Assembly: GCA_963854735.1 (NCBI GenBank)
Contig: OY978105.1
Span: forward strand, 310,001-374,000
Reading direction: 5' to 3'
DNA: 64,000 nt
From: Marvania coccoides
Taxonomy: Eukaryota; Chlorophyta; Trebouxiophyceae; Chlorellales; Chlorellaceae
Every line of letters begins with the position of its first letter. Position 1 is the stretch's first letter. The notes below the pieces were generated by a model. The model worked only from the letters and a program-made list of their open reading frames with translations. It had not been told where the DNA came from and did not search any database. Shown piece by piece: positions 21,506-32,995 of this stretch. The position numbers and the translations under genes are program-made.

Positions 21506-22765
21506 CATGCCCAGCTGAAGTGTAGGAGTTTCGGGTTCGTTACCATTTTTTTTATCTTTCTTATTTTATTAGCTTACAAAGTATAGTATTGCGCTTTTGG
21601 GAGAAATGCAGCTAAATTTGGCGAGGTGGACCTTTTGTTTGGCTTTTGGAGGTAGCTGATATGAGCTGCATACAAAATTGCCGGAATGGAAGAGGGAGGT
21701 TTGATTCTGGCCAGCAACGGCCCTTTGCCCGCTATCTGGAGGGTGCAGCTTTTTCCACGGATGAAGGTGCGTTATTTTTGCTTGAACGTATTTTCAATTT
21801 GGTTTCTGATACCAATGTATTTTTTTCATTTCAGGTGTCGTCACAGTTGCTGGATAAAGAAAGGCTTCCGTTACATCAAGAGAGCCATTTTATTCTGTGG
21901 AACGTTCAGTTTTCTGTCACCTTCATCGTGTTTGAACGGTTTCGCCAGTGAATGCCATTGGGACGGCAGCACAGCGCGCGCCTCGGAAACATTGCCATGG
22001 GAGCATGGGAGCTTGCGGCAGTGATGTGATGTTACTTTCGTCCTCTGAATAACGTTAATATGCAACTTGTGTTTTTCTAATCAAATGTCGGTATATTACT
22101 GTAGTGAAGTTAACGCTTACTAAGTAACATAGTATGGGTTTTTACACCTTTGTCAAATAAATAATTAGCACGATTTTCATCGTTTACCCGCCTTATTACC
22201 CCTATGTAAGCATAAACTCACAAAACATGGAAGCTTGCAATTAAGGAAATGAGATTTTGCCTGTGGCGACGAGACTGCGCCTTCTCCAATTCGGCAGCTT
22301 TAAGTTCCAATGCTTCGCTTGTTTCTGACGAGCTAGCGCATTTGCCCATTTATAGCCTATTCCGTAGAGAGAAGAATGCATTAACAATTGGAAACCTCGC
22401 ATGCATGAGGCTCCAGCGGTGGTTGATTTCATCGCCTGCACATGTGCACCTTGGTGTGAATTTTCTCGCAGGCTCCGTGGCCATTAACTCATGTTGAACA
22501 TTACTCGGGCATGTCTTGCCTTGGCCTGTAGGTCAGATCCCAATGGGGAAGTGGGGAGGGATCCATCAATCTGTCTGTTTTTTTCAAAAAAAATCAGCCG
22601 CACGCGTGCGAAGCTTGCTTCGTATTTTTTAGGGCAGAAAGCGGGGGTTTCCTCAACTGCTTTTTTATTTTTTGCGTGTCGCTGTCGTGGCCCGGAGCGG
22701 CAGCTTCAGCTTCACCAAGATTCATTCACTTTGTTCGTGATTTGTAATTTTGAATCAATTGGAAG
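21506..22765. other. Long intergenic region with a weak two-exon candidate
   Basis: About 1.26 kb. At 21686-21766 a short open exon reads GGLILASNGPLPAIWRVQLF and ends at AAG|GTGCGT, with a good acceptor near 21835 and open sequence to 21949. It faintly recalls the start of Rad21/Rec8 kleisins (ILAxxGPLxxxW), but nothing further supports a kleisin. The rest shows no gene. The end of the region must carry the TOM1-like promoter. Confidence 0.3.
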
Positions 22766-25049
22766 ATGGTAAGTGTAATAAATAAATGGCTGCATTCTTT
22801 CCCTCGTTGTCTGCCCATTTTTGGAGCATGCGGTCGGCGTCCGCTATTTCTCTTCGGACCGATGCCCTCATATTTTTTACTTCCACAACATTTTGTCTCT
22901 CTTGCAGGGCCTCTTCTCCCGTCGCCCCTCCGGCGCGAAAGCTGTGAAATCCCGCCTTTACACGGCCATCGACCGCGCCACCAGCGAGTTCCTGTCCGCT
23001 CCCAACCTCGCTCAAAACATGGATGTTGTCAGCACGATCAACTCTGCAGTGGACCCTGTCTATGCCTCCAACAAGGCCTGCAAGCGCATCTGCCTACGCC
23101 TGCGCACCCGCAACCAGCGCGTGCAGTACATCGCCCTCCACCTGCTGGAGAACTGCGTGCGCTCGTGCGGTGAGGCCTTCCACTCCCAGCTCGCCAAGTC
23201 TGACCTGTTGAGCAGCGAGCTCTCACGCATGGCTGACCGTTCCATTTGGTGCGCCACCGACATCCAGCGCCTTGTGTTGGCTTTGATCCAGGAATGGGCC
23301 CATGAGGTGAAGCTGCGAGAATTCACACTGCTCTACGAAAAACTCAAACGCAAAGGAATGCCATTTGAGGCGCGGGAAGGCGGCCTGGCGGACCCTCGCC
23401 TTCAGCCCTACCCTGGCATCTCCCCCGAGGCCCTGCAAGGCGGCACACAAGGCGGCCCCTCTGATGGAGTGCCACTGCCAAGCTCGGGTGCCCACTCTCC
23501 CAGGCATGGCAAGCACCGCCACCGCCACGACCACCACGCACATCCCAACGGCGACGGTGCAGCCGCCGCCGCCGCTGCTGCTGCTGCTGCCAGAGGCGTC
23601 GCCAATCTTGGTCCTGCGATGCTTCGTCCTGGCCGCTCTCCGGCTGAACTGAACGCCGACCTGGCCAGCGCCAGGGAGGCGGTGGCGTTGCTAACGGAGG
23701 TGCTGGATGGCGCCGAGCGCGAAGCCAACTGGGTCGCGGTGCGGGAGGAGTACTGCGCAGAGGTTGCTGGGGCAGTGGCGGCTGTGCAGTCCCGGGTTGC
23801 AGCGCTGCTGGGGGCGGGCGTGAGCGATGAAGCAGTGGTAGGGGCGGCGCTGGAGGTCAATGACGAGGCGCAGAAGGCGCTGGACCGGCGACAGCTTTAC
23901 AGCGATGTCGCAGATGGAAAGACACCTGCCCCGCCGCCGCCTTCCCCCTCCCTGCAGCAGCGCAGATCTATGGAGGTCGCTGCAGTGGTGGCATCCACTC
24001 CAGCAGCAGCAACGCCCGAGGTGACTGTTGAGCCGGTGGCAGTGGCCAGCGCTCCTGCTGCTCCTGTTGCTGCTGTGCGTGACCCCGGGTCATTGATGGA
24101 TTTGTTGGACCTGGATTGGACGCCTTCAGCGCCAGACACGAAGCCGACCGATCCCTTCCTACCGCCGCCCCCGATGGCACAGCCCCCCACCAACAACCCT
24201 TTTGCTGCGGCCCCAGCTGCGCTGTCGGCAGAAGCCGCCACCGCCACCACACAGCAGCAGCAGCCCTGGGCATCCATGGAAGCGCCGTCTGCCACTGATG
24301 TCTCCCCTCCCCTAGCACTGGAAGGAGGGGTGGTTAGTAACCCGTTCTTGAACGATGACGCATTTGCAACCCTCGGCATCCAAAGAGAAGACCAACACCC
24401 CAAGGCAGCAATCCCTGCAGCCGCGCTGGCATCGCGCCCCTCCGGCAATCCATTCGCTGCAGCGCCTCCCTCCCCCCAGCCCCCGCCTGCGCTGCAGCAG
24501 TCTCTCAGCGCAAATTTCAGCCGCCCGCCGCCGGTCGTTGTTCCTGACGACGCCTCGATGTATTTGTCCGCTCCTGGGCCGCTCACAGCCCCTGCGTACC
24601 CTGGAGCAGCCTCCGTACATCACGCCGTGCAGCACCCGTACCCCCCCACGGCCGGGGCCTATGCCCCCCGGCCGCAGTTCCACTTCCAGCAGCAGGGCCC
24701 ATCACACGACGACTCTTCCATGTATCTGTCAGCCCCTCCCGCGTTCCAGGCGCCCTACGGTGCTCCAGGCGGGGCCCCGGTGACAGATTCGTTTAAAGAC
24801 CTTGTGGCGCTGAAATTGAAGAAGGAAGACTCGGCCCCGCCGCCCAAAGGCTCGCCGATGCGCCGGGGAGGCACCCCCACTGCGGCAGGCTCCGCTCCGA
24901 CGAGCTTTGTAGGGTCTACTTTCCCCCCTGCTGCCGTGCCGCATTCCACGCCAAGCAACGGGGCTGTCAGCAATGGAACACCTAAGAACGCCAGCGCAGC
25001 GGCTCTTAGTGCGTTTGATGCTTTTGACGCCCTGGCCAGTGGGCGATGA
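22766..25049 (+). CDS. VHS-GAT adaptor, TOM1-like (TOL) protein with NPF motifs
   Basis: Exon 1 is only the start codon (22766-22768), followed by GTAAGT; exon 2 is 22908-25049, giving 714 residues. The VHS domain spans about residues 15-150 (YTAIDRATSEFLSAPN, KRICLRLRTRNQRVQYIAL, LIQEWAHEV). A GAT-like three-helix region lies at about 230-340. The long proline/alanine-rich tail holds several NPF motifs (NNPFAAAP, SNPFLND, GNPFAAAPP) and a repeated MYLSAP motif. In plants TOL proteins are ESCRT-0 substitutes that bind ubiquitinated cargo on endosomes. NPF motifs bind EH-domain endocytic proteins. Polyalanine/histidine tracts occur near residue 215-240. Confidence 0.85.
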
Positions 25050-25707
25050 TCCGGTTTTAAATGTGTGTTTGAATGTGATTTTTGTTTGTTTGACTTCACT
25101 CATATATCCTCGTGTTCTCTGCCGTCCTCTGTTTTGTTTTCTAACGAACTCAGTTTTGTACGTAGCATACATATAGCATTCCTTGTTTAGCGCAGGCCAT
25201 ATCCTGCCTTGACTGCTTAGTGTAATTTTGTTGATTAATTAAGACGTGTCAAAATTGATGCAAATTCTAGGGAATGATTGGGAGGGACACTCAAAGATTG
25301 GGGGGACGCTCACCGCGGCAGTCGTGGACGCCAAATCAGTGCAAGGGCATTTCTTAAGCTGTGTGGAATGCTATTCAATGGAGCTTCCTTTAGGCGACGA
25401 CAGCAGAAGCTGCAACACCGCGGGTGCCTGAAACGCTGCATGCGTCAAGGCTATCAAATGGGTCCAGATTTATGATATCTGAAATGAACGCGAGAATGGC
25501 CGAATTGGGAGAATTTTCTTCCAACCACATTTTGTGCAGAGCCGAGCGAATGTCATGAATAGGGAATAAATCGTGATTTTTCTTTTAAGCTAACTATTAA
25601 TGAAAAATAAAATAATTTCGAGAGAAGCGTCGGCTTTAGCCGGCAACTCAGCGAACATTTCAGCTGCTAATTTTATTATCTAAATAAAATATTAATTTCT
25701 CGCGAGC
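25050..25707. other. Intergenic, no gene recognised
   Basis: About 660 bases between two co-directional genes: TOM1-like 3' UTR and next promoter. No supported ORF or RNA. Confidence 0.4.
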
Positions 25708-27183
25708 ATGGACGACCCCCCCGACAGCAACGACGTCCCCCATCACGCGCCTAACGTAGCCAACCCCGAAGCGCAGACTGGGCATCCTCCATCTGCCGCC
25801 CCTGTCTCCCTTCGCAAGCGCGCCCTGGCAACGGCGCACTCGCTTGTTCGAAATGTGCGCAGCAGCAGGTCTGCACCCAGTCACAAGCCTGACCAATACC
25901 TTCAACATGGACGTCTTCCAGAATTTATTCAAAAAGACGCTGGGGACTGGGAGGAGGGGAACCAGGGGCAACGGGGTGCGCACTGCCACTCGGAGCCTGA
26001 GCGCGAAGCTGCGCTGCCTGCTTTTCAAGGGAAATTTGCTGATAAAAATCGGCGAGAGCGTGGAAGGGATGCCGCTCGGGAGCCTCGTGCGTCAGCAGCA
26101 GCAGCGCCGCAAGTTGCTGCCCCCTCTGCCTCAAATTTCATCACTGCCTGCCAGAGCGTAGCGCCCAGGGCATTCCTCCAACAACAGCGGTCTCTTTTAC
26201 CTGAAACTACACCAGGAATACAGCAGCGTGAGGAAGATATAAACGCTGGCGGGTGGGAGGCAGAGGACCCAGCCGCTGCTGCCGACAACCCTGACAACAC
26301 CGGCGCTGCTGTCCATGTGAAAGAGCTGAAACTCGTGGGTCCAGTTGAATACGAGAGCGCTGCACGACATGCTCTGTTACAGCTGGCTGTCCGCCGCAAC
26401 CCAGGGCTGCTGCACTCAACGTGAGTTAACATTTTAAACAATTCGTTTTCTTACGCGTTCGTATGTTATCATTTTTGAACTATACATGCTTGCAGATCTA
26501 GAGACAACGGAGATGCGCACTTCGCCGCTCTTATGGCAGGCAAAATGCTGGGCCTGGTCGATGCTCTCATTCCTGCTCACGTGAAGCCTCCAGGGGCCGC
26601 ATTTCCGCTAGCAGGCGCAGGTGGAGGCGCCGCGAGTCCGCTACTGTCGCTTGGCGCTGCGTCCTTGCCGGCGTTCATGTTCCAGATCGAGGAGGAAGAG
26701 AGAAAGAAAAGGGGGTCATCATCAGGCGCTCCTGCCCCTCTGCTGCCCTCCCGTTCTTTGCCTTGGGACATGGAACTGGAGGCTCTTCACGCCGGTGCAG
26801 GGGGTCACGCGCAAGAGGAAGACCTTGTGGGTGCTGGTTGGAGCTCAGCAAACATCGATATCGCTGCGACAATTCTTTCTAGCAGAGGAGCTGCGTCATT
26901 GCTGGAATCACAGGCCACGGGGGAGGCCCCCTCCCCGCAGAATAACCACGGGTTTTCTGAAAGTTTCAGCCAGCCAGAAGGGAACCGCATGGACGATTCT
27001 TCCCCGTTCCTGCCAGGCTTGCAGCAGGCGCCTCAGCAGCCCTCTCCCATGCCCAGCATCAGTACTGGCCTCTCTGGGTGGGGTTCTCCGGCAGTGCGGT
27101 CACGTGGTGCTGCTACGGAATCTGACGAGCGGTGGATGCAGCGGAGTGCATCCCCTGGGCGCCATCACTCTCCCGCTCCTTAA
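25708..27183 (+). CDS. Unknown disordered protein
   Basis: Two exons, 25708-26420 and 26496-27183, with a clean phase-2 GT-AG intron, giving 466 residues. I do not recognise a family. The sequence is rich in alanine, proline, serine and glutamate, with few predicted helices. The most ordered stretches are VGPVEYESAARHALLQLAVR before the intron and HFAALMAGKMLGLVDALIPA just after it. This junction region may be a small helical domain or peptide-binding segment. A different frame is open between 25844 and 26161, so exon 1 might be misread in part; codon composition favours the frame given. No targeting signal or transmembrane segment is seen. Confidence 0.6.
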
Positions 27184-27334
27184 AATTCTATCCTGATAAC
27201 TTCATTTTCGCACAGTTCTCCCCCTGGGACTCTTCGTTCTTACTTCATACACAAAATAAGAGGAGCTTAGTTATCCTCGGGGTATACTGGGCATATGAAA
27301 TATAAAGCTAGGATAAATCCTATAGATTGTCAGC

Positions 27335-28280
27335 TCAGAACACCACTTCAAACGCCCCACACCCCGCACACGTCATCACCATCGAGCTCAGCCCCGCCTC
27401 CCCCATCTGCAAGAACTGCGGCTGGCCACAGCACCCCCCTGCCGCATGGTCCGCTATCACACCAGCAAGCCTTGCCTTCAGGTCCCCCAGGTGCTGTCCC
27501 TCAATTGAAGCATCCAATCTTAAATGCCGCCGGGGACAAACAATCAGCCCGCGCTGCTCCACCAGCCACGCTTCTTGGCATATGGGACACAACACGGCAC
27601 TTTCATCTTCGTAGGCAGTACTGCTTCTGTCACCCCCTGCTGCTGCGCCTGCTGCATCCCTGGCGAAGTGCGCCTCGAACATGGCGTCCACGTCCTGCAG
27701 CTCTAGCGATGCCAGGTACTCTGCTTCTTCATCCAATACGTCGGCATACAATGCCTCTTCTAATGCTCGCATAAGCTCTAGGTAATCGTCGGGAGAGAGG
27801 TTGGCATCGGGGCAGGAAGGCGCTAAATATTTTGCGGTGCCATGTTCCCGCATTTGCAGGTCCTCTGCTGCTGATTGGGATGCGTTGAGCATGCTGCAAT
27901 CAGTAGAGAATGGCGGCGGCGTTGCGTGTTCAATAGGAAGTTGCTGGTGTGGGAAAGGGGTGGAAGGTTCTCGAAGGTGGGCGGAAGAGGCGGCGATGAT
28001 GTGCTGCAGCGCTGTTTGCATCCCAGCAGACGCGTCCACGTTGCCGCTGGGTTGAGCGCCAGAAGAGCCGCGGGCTTCGCGGGCAGAAGCCAGCAATTGG
28101 GCCCTGGAGGCCTGCAGCCGGCTGAAGCACTCTTCCCGCAGCTGATGGAGAATGGAAAAGCGGCGTGAGGGCGAAAGGAATTAGCGATTGAAAGGAAGAT
28201 CAGTGAGAAATTACCTTGTCTTTCCACGCTGGGATGGCCCCTGCCTTGATGGACGCCCTTCTCGTTGACGCGCTCGTCAT
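27335..28280 (-). CDS. RPAIN: RPA-interacting protein (RPAIN/RIPalpha)
   Basis: Two exons, 28280-28215 and 28141-27335, giving 290 residues. The N-terminal RPA-binding/nuclear import region is evident: RRASIKAGAIPAWKDKLREE then CFSRLQASRAQLLAS. The middle is poorly conserved with an acidic helix around LELQDVDAMFEAHF. The C-terminus is the family's cysteine-rich zinc domain: VLCPICQEAWLV, IVCPRRH, CCGQPQF and VMTCAGCGAFEVVF. RPAIN carries replication protein A into the nucleus in animals. Both ends match the family well; the gene is head-to-tail with no overlap to its neighbours. Confidence 0.86.
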
Positions 28281-29185
28281 TTAATGATAAAGCAGAAAAA
28301 TGAATGCAAAGGCTGAGAAAGATTTTTTTATTTTGTTTGAATACAACTATTGGTTCGTCAAAAAGGCCCATTTTCATCTTTATCAAACGCACAAATTGCC
28401 AAAAAAATTGGGAAAATATAGAAATTAATTTTCGAAAGGCGGTTGTGCCAAGCTGAACCGTTCATTTCAAAAATTGTGATCATGGTGTCTACATCATCTG
28501 AAAGCGTTCGTGCGCAACCTCTTTTGCTGTTTTCGCTCTAAACTCTAATTTCTGGTTTGATGTTGGAGAAGGTCACCTTTTGAGCTGTAAGCAGCCACCA
28601 CCTGGGTTGGTCAATTCTTAGTACAATGCCATGAGGGGGTGGGAAAACTCTCTCTGAAAGATGAGGCAGCAGGGCCTGGGATTAAAAAATACTAGGAGAA
28701 ACAGAAGGAGAGAAAGAGGAGGAGGACAAGAAGCAGGCGCGAATCGACCATTTCTTCGGTAAAAATGGCGTTGGTGAGAGAGGCGCTGCTGGGAACCAGC
28801 AGGAAGAGGGGGGCAGCGTGCCTGCCGCGGGCTCTGGCGATGAGAAGGCGCCACCGCCGGAAGGACGCCTTCAGCGTCATGTTGTCTGCGTTCAAGCAGC
28901 CCGCCCAGCAGCCTTCTCTCTCTGAACTAAACTTCTCCCTCTCTGTCAAAAATCAAACATCGTCTCGAAGAGCTCTGCATGCGCACTTTATCAGCAAAAT
29001 TACACCTCTTGGTTTTCTTCTTCTTCCAAATTTTAGCATATTTCTCAGATATTGAACGCACATGAATTGAGCACAGTACAAAAAACAGGAATCAAAGAAA
29101 AAGGAGATCGCAACCCAGCCAGCAGCAACTCGTTTCCACGCATCTCCCGCTCTTCCCTCTTGAATTCTTTCTTCTCTTCATTTCT
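28281..29185. other. Intergenic; one unsupported ORF
   Basis: About 900 bases. It contains the RPAIN promoter at one end and the 3' UTR of the next minus-strand gene at the other. Frames at 28765-29055 (+) and 28692-28949 (-) overlap one another and have no motif; I do not call either. Confidence 0.35.
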
Positions 29186-30466
29186 TCAGCTCCGCTCCAC
29201 TGGCATGAACCTCGCGCGCTCATCTTCCGTGGAGATGAAAATCTCGATCCACCGGCTACCCATCAGGTGCCGATCCTTCCCCAGCGCCGCTTCCGCTGCC
29301 TCTGTGCTCTCAAACTCCACAAATGCCATGCCGTTGGGCCGCCCCTCATTCGAAGTGGCAACCGTCACGTCCGCCGCGGTAGGGACCTTCTGCAGCCCCA
29401 ACGCGGGGTCGTTGAAGAAAGCCGCCACCTCCTCCGCCCCAGCGCTAAAAGGCAGCCCCCTCAATTTCACAATTTTTGATGTCACGGGGCCTTGGTGCCG
29501 CGGTGGGCCCCCCGGCCCTCCCCTGCCCCCTCCCGCGTGTCCGTCCCCTCCACCCCCGTATCCGCCCCTTCCCCTGTTCACTGGGGACCTGGAACGCTCG
29601 CGGGGGGAGCCTGGGCCTCCTCCGCTGCTCCGACTGGCAAACGTGTCAGAAACAGCCTTGTAGTAGTCCATTTTCCGCGCTTCGAAGACCTCGATGTAGC
29701 GCGACCCCATGTAGGCTTTGTTCTTGCGCATGGCGATGTCCAGCTCCGCGGGGTGGGCCAGCACGGCCATGGCTTCGCCGGTAGCGCGGCCGCCGCGGTG
29801 CACCATCAGAATGTCCACGGGGTCGAGGCCCTGCAATGGTGGGGTGGAAAGGGAGAAAAAGAAAGAAATGAATGGGTTAGTAAAATTGAATTGTTGACGT
29901 GAAAAAAAATGGTTTTCCCGCCTAAACCCCCCATCAATTAATTGATACTGCAGCACGACCAAAAGAACCCTGAAAAGCTGAAAATCAGCCCCGTTACTCC
30001 AGAATAAGTTGCTGCTGCTCCGCATTCCAAAATCCCCTCAAATATATATTAAAAATCATTTAATATCTCTCTAAAGACCTTCCCGTACCAGAAACACAGC
30101 CACTTCGTATTCCCGCACCCCATAGGGCAGCCCCCGCAGCCGCACAGCCGTAAACCGAGCCCCCCCGCCGCCTGGCGGCCCGTGGTGGTGGTGGGGCGGC
30201 GGCGGCCCTTGGTGCCACCCCCCGCCAGGCGGCCCTCGCCCGTACCCTCCTGCCCCAGGATCAGCCCCCCCTCCGTACCCAGAATCGTACCCGCCGTACC
30301 CGTAGCCGCCAGCGGGGGGCGGGGGATAAGGGGCATAGCCTGACGCGGCGGCGGCAGCGGCAGGGCCGGCTGGGGGAGCGTAGCCATAGGCGCCGGCCGG
30401 CGGGGGTTGGTGGCTTGCTGCGCCGCCCGCGGGCGATGATGTGGGCCCTGGTGCGCTGCCGTACAT
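29186..30466 (-). CDS. Quasi-RRM protein of the hnRNP F/H - GRSF1 - ESRP type
   Basis: Two exons, 30466-30089 and 29830-29186, giving 340 residues. The N-terminal third is a glycine/proline/tyrosine-rich prion-like region. The first quasi-RRM starts VRLRGLPYGVREYEVAVFL and continues after the intron with GLDPVDILMVHRGG, GRATGEAMAVL and MGSRYIEVFEA. A glycine/arginine/serine linker follows, then a second quasi-RRM: IVKLRGLPFSAGAEEVAAFF, NGMAFVEFES, MGSRWIEIFIS. This family binds G-rich RNA and controls splicing. The donor must be GTACGG at 30088, since the nearer GTCTTT breaks the frame. An upstream 5' UTR exon is likely. Confidence 0.87.
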
Positions 30467-30804
30467 CTGGTTGCTGCTTGTTGTAAGACCTGGGAAAATA
30501 GTGATTAATTAATGTTGTTGATGGTAGTCGATTTGATCGCTGTCGCTGCTTGGTATATTGCAAATGGTAAATTGCACATATTTTTAATTTAATAACTGAA
30601 GGGCAACGCGCGTGGCGGCGGAACAGCCTCGACAAAAATTGAGCGCCACCGAAACTCTCGTGTGTTCGAGCACACTGGCTCCAGCCAGTTGTTCACATTA
30701 ATTTTTTTTCGATTGACAATTACTCCCTTTGAGTGAGGGAGGGCCCTGCAAGCCGTTTTATTAATAAATTCCCTCCTATTTTTGTTTTTCTCTCACGAAC
30801 AAAA
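30467..30804. promoter_or_regulatory. Divergent promoter region, quasi-RRM / deformylase
   Basis: About 340 bases between head-to-head genes. No ORF. Contains the transcription starts of both genes by inference. Confidence 0.4.
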
Positions 30805-32000
30805 ATGGCTTGCAGAGGGGTGCTCAGCATGGGCAGGACGATGGCATTGACAGCTCAGCTTGCCCGCACCGCGGTGTCCCGCAGCAGAGGCCTCCCCCTG
30901 GCCCGTCCCTTCACCGCTTCGCCCTGCCGCCTCTCTCCCGGCCGCTCGGTGCTGTCGCCAGCGGACGTGCGCGTCAGCGCCCGAGGCAAGGCGTTGCAGG
31001 AGCTGCTCGACGAGAAGGACGCGGAGAAGGAGCGGGACGAGGACGATGGCCCCATTGGTGAGCAAAAGTAAACCTTTTTTGAAATCTATCTCTTCTTACG
31101 AGGCGTTTACCTTCCTAGTGCGCTCTTTGTTTCCTTTCTAGCAGCCACGAGTTTGATCTGGGAGTCTCCTTTGGATGTGGTGCGGTACCCCGACCCCAAG
31201 CTGCGCGCCGTCAACGCCACAGTGGCGTGTTTTGATGATTCGTTGCGAAAACTGGCGGAGGAGATGTTTGCGGTCATGTATGAGTGAGTTCAAGGCAAAA
31301 TTAGACCCTAAAAAGACCTGATCGAGTTTATTTGCCAATTTTTGTGTACTTTTCGTCTCAAACCAGTAATTTTTTGGCCTAAATCTATCGTCATTTTGGG
31401 GGGGGTTGCAGCGACGATGGCGTGGGCCTGGCAGCCCCGCAGGTGGGCGTCAACGTGCGAGTGATGGTGTTCAACGAGACCGGGGACAAAGAGAAGAAAG
31501 AATCTGAGGTGGTATTGGTCAACCCCCGAATCATCAGCTCAAGCAAAGACGCCAAAGTGTTCGAAGAAGGGTGCCTCTCATTCCCAAAACTCTACGGAGA
31601 CGTCATCGTGAGTCTTTATTTTCCGAGGAAAATCTCAGTTTTACCACATTTGCAGTTTCTAAATTTTTCCGTTCCTCTCCCTTCTCTCCCCCCTTTCTTA
31701 TTCGAACCCCATGTAAATCATGCTCAACCCTTCTTCCCTTTCTGATTATTGATGCAGCGACCCAGCAAGGTGCGCGTCCGCGCCCAGGACCTCACCGGCA
31801 AGAAGTTTGTGATCAACATTGCCGGCTTCCCCGCCCGCATCTTCCAGCACGAGTATGACCACCTGCAGGGCACCCTGTTCTGCGACAGGTTCACGGCAGA
31901 GGTGCTGGAGGAGCTGCGGTCCGACCTGGTGAAGATGGAGGAGTCCTACCTGAAGATCAACCCAGGGGCAGAGGTGCGAAGGATTGTGGCGGCAGCTTAA
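30805..32000 (+). CDS. Organellar peptide deformylase
   Basis: Four exons: 30805-31057, 31142-31283, 31412-31607 and 31758-32000, giving 277 residues. The N-terminus (about 50 residues) is basic and serine/alanine-rich with an RPFTASPCRLSPGR segment, typical of an organelle transit peptide. All three catalytic motifs are intact: GVGLAAPQVG, FEEGCLSFP and QHEYDHLQG, which provide the metal ligands Cys, His, His and the catalytic Glu. It removes the formyl group from nascent organelle-encoded proteins (EC 3.5.1.88). The exon 2 acceptor is TAGCAG, so two in-frame variants differing by one alanine are possible. Plastid or mitochondrial location cannot be decided. Confidence 0.94.
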
Positions 32001-32995
32001 AGAAAGGAAGAGAGTTTACGTATTCGTAGTGCGATCTCTTCAAACCATTGCCACCCTGCGACATCATTTTTAGAGCAAGCATGAGGGCGAGGGGGTTATA
32101 TTCAGCGGGAAGCCAAAAAATTATTAGTTTAGAGCCTTTTGTGTGTACTATTTTTAATATATGTTTTAGTTTTTGTACCCATTATAGACCGAATTTAAAG
32201 AAATGCATTCTAGAGTGTGGAGGCAGGTTTCGTGGCAAGCTTAAGAGAACTTTTTCTGAGTCTTTGCTTGGCTTTCGTTCTTTCAGTGCTTGTGAACTCT
32301 GGCTGCGTTTATTCGCTTTACACACAGCACGCTCGTTCAGCCCCTACTTACTACACAAGAAAGGAGGACTGCATTAAAAAAAGAAAGGCCTCATGCAGGC
32401 ATGTTTGAAACAAAGATAAGTGGAAAAGAATTGCAGTATGCTGAGAGGCCCCAGCACATCCGTTCCAGCCCCTCTCCGAAGAAGAAAGAAGGGGGCTGCA
32501 CAAAAAGAAAGGAGGCGCCGAGTCTCAACGCTCGAAGCGGTAGGGGGGGAAAAGGGAAGCCCAATAAAATGCAAATTTCTATAAACACATTAGCCGCGTC
32601 AGAGAATAAAAAGATTGGGTTCATGGAGGCTTGATAAGAGGCTTGAAATGTCGAAACTAATTGGAAAGAAAAAAAAGGCAGGAAAATTGTAGTACAAAAA
32701 AAAAAAAAAAAGTGTCAAGAGTGGTGGAGTAGAGCGCACAAGCAGGATCACTCTTTGTAACCAAGAGAGAGATCACTTAATAGTAAAATCAGAAGGAAAA
32801 AACACAGAATGAGAGGCATTCATAATGATGGAACAGAAAAAAGAGAAGAGACGAGCAACCGAGGCGACGGAAAAAAAATTAGGGTGGCGCATTCAGGTGG
32901 ACGCTCCAAAATACCAGGAAGAAAGACAAAGGGCGCAGGAACCAGCAGATGGGGGCATATTGTGATCTGCCCCACTACCCCCAGCTCCGATACTA
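32001..32995. other. Intergenic, converging 3' ends, no gene recognised
   Basis: About 1 kb with A-rich tracts (a run of A at about 32697-32711). Frames on both strands have no recognisable content. Holds the 3' UTRs of the deformylase (+) and SPX (-) genes. Confidence 0.4.

Noticed and set aside
21686..22024. Kleisin-like start (ILASNGPLPAIW) as a Rad21/Rec8 gene
   Set aside because: Only about twelve residues resemble the family; the rest of the domain and the C-terminal winged helix are absent.
28692..29055. ORFs of 85-96 codons on both strands near 28.8 kb
   Set aside because: They overlap each other, lack motifs, and lie in a presumed 3' UTR.
30071..30078. GTCTTT as donor of the quasi-RRM intron
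   Set aside because: Using it breaks the frame; GTACGG at 30088 restores the expected quasi-RRM sequence.
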